Shown here in pieces: positions 5,922 through 8,430 of a stretch of DNA of 8,430 nt (positions are counted from its first letter, which is position 1; every line of letters starts with the position of its first letter). Origin of the DNA: Chitinophagaceae bacterium (GTDB taxonomy: Bacteria > Bacteroidota > Bacteroidia > Chitinophagales > Chitinophagaceae). A program made the translations under genes and the position numbers. Where the stretch lies: assembly GCA_947461495.1 (NCBI GenBank), contig CANHLV010000060.1, forward strand, positions 1 to 8,430. The letters run 5' to 3'. The notes beneath the pieces are model-generated. The model was not told the DNA's origin. It ran no database searches and saw only the letters and a list, made by a program, of their open reading frames with translations.

Positions 5922-6923
5922 CTACCCCACCATCATCTTCGCCACCATTTCTTTCATCAAAGCTGCATCATCAGTGCCGGAATCACCAACGCCCAAGCTT
6001 TTCAAATTGTAATGATTTAAAAGCAGAATCAATTTTTCAATTCCGTTGTACCCATAATTGTTCATCATTGTTGTAGCTTGAGCAACAGCGTGACTATTAT
6101 GATAAAAAAGAGGTTTCAATGCAAATTCCGATTTGTTAGCCATTCCATAAATTGCATATACTTTACTGATAAAAGTATACAAAGCCGGTAATGCCATTTG
6201 AATTGGAGCAGATTTTGGATTACTATTAAAATAATTGATGATTTTGATAGCAGCAGGAAGATTTTTTGTAGCTATTGCCGCCTGAAGTTCAAAAATATTG
6301 AACTCTTTACTGATGCCTATGTATTTTTCTATAACATCCTCATCGATTGTTTTCTTGTTGCCTAAATTTATTTTTAATTTTTCAATTTCTGACACAATTC
6401 TGGATAGATCATTTCCAATATTGTCTTGAAGCAGGCTAATCGATTTTGCAGAAATTTTCAATCCTACTCTGGTTACGTAATCTGCTATCCATTCATGAAT
6501 TTTATAGTCGGGAATTTTTGATGACAGAAAAACTTCACCTATTTTTTCAATAGACTTATAAAATTTGGTTCTTTTGTCTATAGTTTTACCCTTGTGTGAA
6601 ATAATTAAAATTGTTGAAGACAATGAATCATTGAGATATGTTTCTAATTTTTCCAAAGAACTCATAAATTGAGCTTCCTTGATGATAACGAGTTGTTTGT
6701 CTGCAAACATTGGATATCTTCTACAGGTATTTGTAACTGCCACCCAGTCAGCATCTTTTCCGTAGAATATTGTTTTATTGAAATCTGATTCTTGTTCGTT
6801 AATGATGTTATTTTCGGCAAAATCAAGAAGTTTGTCGATAAAATATCCCTCTTCGCCATGAAGTAGATAAACTCTTGAATATTTTCTTTTTTTCCAATCT
6901 TCTATTATTTTGTCTGCAGTCAT
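5922..6923 (-). CDS. holA: DNA polymerase III subunit delta (333 aa)
   Basis: Delta is the subunit of the cytoplasmic clamp-loader complex that opens the beta sliding clamp. The N-terminal domain shows VYLLHGEEGYFIDKLL (18-33), the delta version of a degenerate P-loop region (no functional Walker A, as expected for delta). Then come YPMFADKQLVIIKEAQ (around 70-85), where the family carries its clamp-interacting region, and SSTILIISHKGKTIDKRTKFYK (around 101-122). The middle has the typical LLQDNIGNDLSRIVSEIEKL (about 164-183), followed by FNIFELQAAIATKN. The helical C-terminal collar domain has the NYGYNGIEKLILLLNHYNLKSLGVG run and ends KEMVAKMMVG. Length fits the family. The ATG at 6923 starts the protein directly with the expected N terminus. 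It is transcribed alone, divergent from a coiled-coil membrane protein gene. A single-mismatch -7-like TAATTTAG lies about 23 nt upstream of the start. Confidence 0.9.
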   Translation of the reverse strand: MTADKIIEDWKKRKYSRVYLLHGEEGYFIDKLLDFAENNIINEQESDFNKTIFYGKDADWVAVTNTCRRYPMFADKQLVIIKEAQFMSSLEKLETYLNDSLSSTILIISHKGKTIDKRTKFYKSIEKIGEVFLSSKIPDYKIHEWIADYVTRVGLKISAKSISLLQDNIGNDLSRIVSEIEKLKINLGNKKTIDEDVIEKYIGISKEFNIFELQAAIATKNLPAAIKIINYFNSNPKSAPIQMALPALYTFISKVYAIYGMANKSEFALKPLFYHNSHAVAQATTMMNNYGYNGIEKLILLLNHYNLKSLGVGDSGTDDAALMKEMVAKMMVG

Positions 6924-7069
6924 TGTTAATATTTAGCCAGTAATTGCTAAATTATAACATTAATCATAATCGATTTACACAAAAAAATTAAATATGGCAT
7001 AATTTTGGAAGCTTTAATTTTAATTATCCCTAATAATTTGTATCATAAAACAAAAATCAACAAAATATC
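6924..7069. promoter_or_regulatory. AT-rich divergent intergenic region between holA and the coiled-coil protein gene
   Basis: This 146-bp stretch must carry both promoters. For the plus-strand gene, TAATTTTG (7000-7007) matches TAnnTTTG exactly but leaves a leader of about 60 nt. TAATAATTTG (7031-7040) is an imperfect -7 closer to the ATG, with TTG at 7005-7007 as a possible -33 element 23 nt upstream. For holA, the minus strand carries TAATTTAG (6954-6947), one mismatch from consensus. None of these is decisive, and no Shine-Dalgarno is visible before either start. Confidence 0.35.
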
Positions 7070-8068
7070 ATGTCTACATCAAGTAATAATGAGCCGGAGC
7101 AAAAAAATGTTACAGACCCCTCACTAAAATCAAAAAAATCAAGCTTCAAGGATATAATTTCAGTATTGTTGATATTGACATTATTAGTTACCTGGGGTTA
7201 TATCATCTGGGATAGGAACAATACCAGAGAGCTGGTGAGTCAAAAAGACAATGTTATTACTACCACAACAGCTCAAAAAGATCAACTTCAAAAAGAACTT
7301 GAAGACGCCACATTAAGATATGAGGTTATTAAAAGTGATAATTTCAAAAAAGATAGCACGATTACTGCTAGAGATAAGGAAATTGAAAATAAAAAATCCC
7401 GAATAAAGGTATTATTGTCAAAAATAGATGCTACGAAAGCAGAAATAAATGAAGCTCAGCAATTAATTAATTCATTAAATCTAGATATAGAAGGATATAA
7501 AGCACAAATAGCTTCATTAGAGTCTCAGAAAAATGAATTAGTAAATACCAATGTAAAAATTTCAAAAGACAGAGACAGGATACAAAAAAACTATGATTCT
7601 TCACTTGAACAAATAAAAAACAAAGACAATACAATAGATATTGCTTCAACATTGCATGCTTCTAATTTCAATATTATCGGAATGAGCGAGAAAAATAGCG
7701 GTAAGACTGTAGCAACTAGTAAAGCAAAAAAAGTCGATTTATTGCGAATCAGTTTTGATTTAGATGAAAATATGATTACTTCTTCAGGAGCTAAGATTTT
7801 TTATATCATCATTACGGATCCCAGTGGAAAAATAATCACCACAAATCAGTTGAATTCAGGTAAGTTTCAAACTAGAGAAGGAGAAATAAAGGATTTTACT
7901 CAAAAAATGGAGGTGAATTACATACAAAATAAAAAGCAAACGGTGAGTTTTGATTGGAAATCTATGGAATCATATCAAACAGGAAATTACAAAATTGAAG
8001 TATACAATAACGGATTTAAAGTTGGCGAAGGTGTTAGGTCGCTTAAAAAAAGCGGAATATTTGGTTGA
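7070..8068 (+). CDS. Uncharacterised membrane-anchored coiled-coil protein with beta-rich C-terminal domain (332 aa)
   Basis: I do not recognise a named family. The layout is clear: a hydrophilic Lys-rich N terminus (1-28), one membrane segment IISVLLILTLLVTWGYIIW (29-47), a long heptad-like Lys/Glu/Asp/Gln-rich coiled coil (about 52-190), and a C-terminal domain (about 194-332) with alternating beta strands, for example VDLLRISFDLDEN, KIFYIIITDPSGKII and NYKIEVYNNGFKVGEG. Lysines before the membrane segment suggest a cytoplasmic N terminus, with coiled coil and C-terminal domain in the periplasm. There is no signal-peptidase or lipobox site, so it is probably a stable signal anchor. Such proteins are sometimes annotated vaguely as chromosome-partitioning or tropomyosin-like because of the coiled coil; I see no basis for that. 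ATG at 7070 is the natural start. The gene stands alone, divergent from holA and convergent with a surface protein gene 14 bp away. Confidence 0.85.
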   Translation: MSTSSNNEPEQKNVTDPSLKSKKSSFKDIISVLLILTLLVTWGYIIWDRNNTRELVSQKDNVITTTTAQKDQLQKELEDATLRYEVIKSDNFKKDSTITARDKEIENKKSRIKVLLSKIDATKAEINEAQQLINSLNLDIEGYKAQIASLESQKNELVNTNVKISKDRDRIQKNYDSSLEQIKNKDNTIDIASTLHASNFNIIGMSEKNSGKTVATSKAKKVDLLRISFDLDENMITSSGAKIFYIIITDPSGKIITTNQLNSGKFQTREGEIKDFTQKMEVNYIQNKKQTVSFDWKSMESYQTGNYKIEVYNNGFKVGEGVRSLKKSGIFG

Positions 8069-8082
8069 TAAAACAAACATCT

Positions 8083-8430
8083 TTAAAAGATGGCACGAAC
8101 CGAAGCATTCCCAATATGAATAACATTTGAATTACCTGGCTTTCTACCTTCGTATTGAACTGAAATTTCAATATTACCAGCTAGTCTTTTCGTGTAATCT
8201 ACATTCCATAAATAATTTGTTCCTGGCATCAATCCATCCAGCATCAAATAGCCTACTGTACTTGTTGCAGATCCAGGGTATGAATTGAAATTCAGTTGAT
8301 TCATGGTAAATTTCATATTTAAGCTGCTGTTGGAAAAAGCTGTGTATTTAATTTCTGTAATCAAACTTTGGGATTGAGATGACTCCATAGAATCTATGAG
8401 ATTTTTTTTCATAACATAAGCATAACTGAA
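8083..8430 (-). CDS. C-terminal end of a probable large surface or outer-membrane protein (runs off the right edge)
   Basis: The frame is open on the minus strand from base 8430 to the TAA at 8083-8085, giving at least 116 residues. An ATG at 8412 exists, but the frame continues upstream of it (FSYAYVMKKN), and the visible part has no signal peptide, so this is almost certainly the tail of a longer protein. The sequence is strand-like and polar. It has MPGTNYLWNVDYTKRL (about 68-83 of the visible part), then NIEISVQYEGRKPG and a final VRAIF. A C-terminal Phe preceded by alternating residues is typical of beta-barrel outer-membrane proteins, and the YEGRKPG...RAxF ending resembles C termini of large Bacteroidota surface proteins as I remember them. 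Localisation and function are inference. It faces the coiled-coil protein gene tail to tail. Confidence 0.65.
   Translation of the reverse strand, partial: FSYAYVMKKNLIDSMESSQSQSLITEIKYTAFSNSSLNMKFTMNQLNFNSYPGSATSTVGYLMLDGLMPGTNYLWNVDYTKRLAGNIEISVQYEGRKPGNSNVIHIGNASVRAIF

Noticed and set aside
8083..8412. Small complete 109-residue protein starting at ATG 8412
   Set aside because: The frame stays open beyond this ATG to the window edge, and the sequence looks like the C-terminal tail of a larger surface protein.

Overview
The window is AT-rich and looks like chromosomal DNA from a member of the Bacteroidota, probably of the Chitinophagales/Sphingobacteriales type. The evidence is the protein families (a divergent long-form PurM, a Bacteroidota-style FtsE, a large surface protein ending in Phe), the near absence of Shine-Dalgarno sequences, and several matches to the Bacteroidota -7 promoter element TAnnTTTG in front of genes. 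No RNA gene, transposase, phage gene or CRISPR array is visible. The taxonomic call is an inference from gene content.

Positions 1-2920 (+ strand) hold what appears to be the 3' end of a surface-polysaccharide locus. It contains the C-terminal two thirds of a Gfo/Idh/MocA oxidoreductase resembling UDP-sugar 3-dehydrogenases of the WbpB/WlbA kind, followed by two different GT-B glycosyltransferases. The genes are tightly packed (20-nt gap, then an 8-nt overlap), and both glycosyltransferases can only start at TTG. Together they would make and transfer sugars for a glycan such as O-antigen, capsule or exopolysaccharide.

Positions 2904-4828 (- strand) hold an FtsE-like ABC ATPase, which overlaps the last glycosyltransferase tail to tail by 17 bp, and an upstream PurM-type AIR synthase of purine biosynthesis. 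The ATPase appears to have its own promoter, whose -33 element lies inside the end of purM. PurM and ribF (+ strand, bifunctional riboflavin kinase/FAD synthetase) diverge from an 85-bp region. It carries the same 11-mer promoter-like sequence facing outward on both strands, with very short predicted leaders.

RibF (+) and holA (-, DNA polymerase III delta subunit) converge on an 87-bp gap that is almost completely filled by a perfect tandem repeat: eight 9-bp units strictly alternating ATCCAGCTT/ATCTAGCTT, i.e. four 18-bp units plus a partial. The ribF stop codon lies within a degenerate edge of this repeat.

Positions 6924-7069 are an AT-rich divergent promoter region. Downstream lies an uncharacterised membrane-anchored coiled-coil protein (+) of 332 residues with a beta-rich C-terminal domain. 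It converges, 14 bp apart, with the C-terminal end of a probable large surface/outer-membrane protein (-) that runs off the right edge.

Most of the window is housekeeping plus the tail of a glycan locus, and I do not see a clear new multi-gene system. The items most worth a second look are the tandem repeat, the two unusual start-codon/promoter arrangements, and the two uncharacterised envelope proteins.
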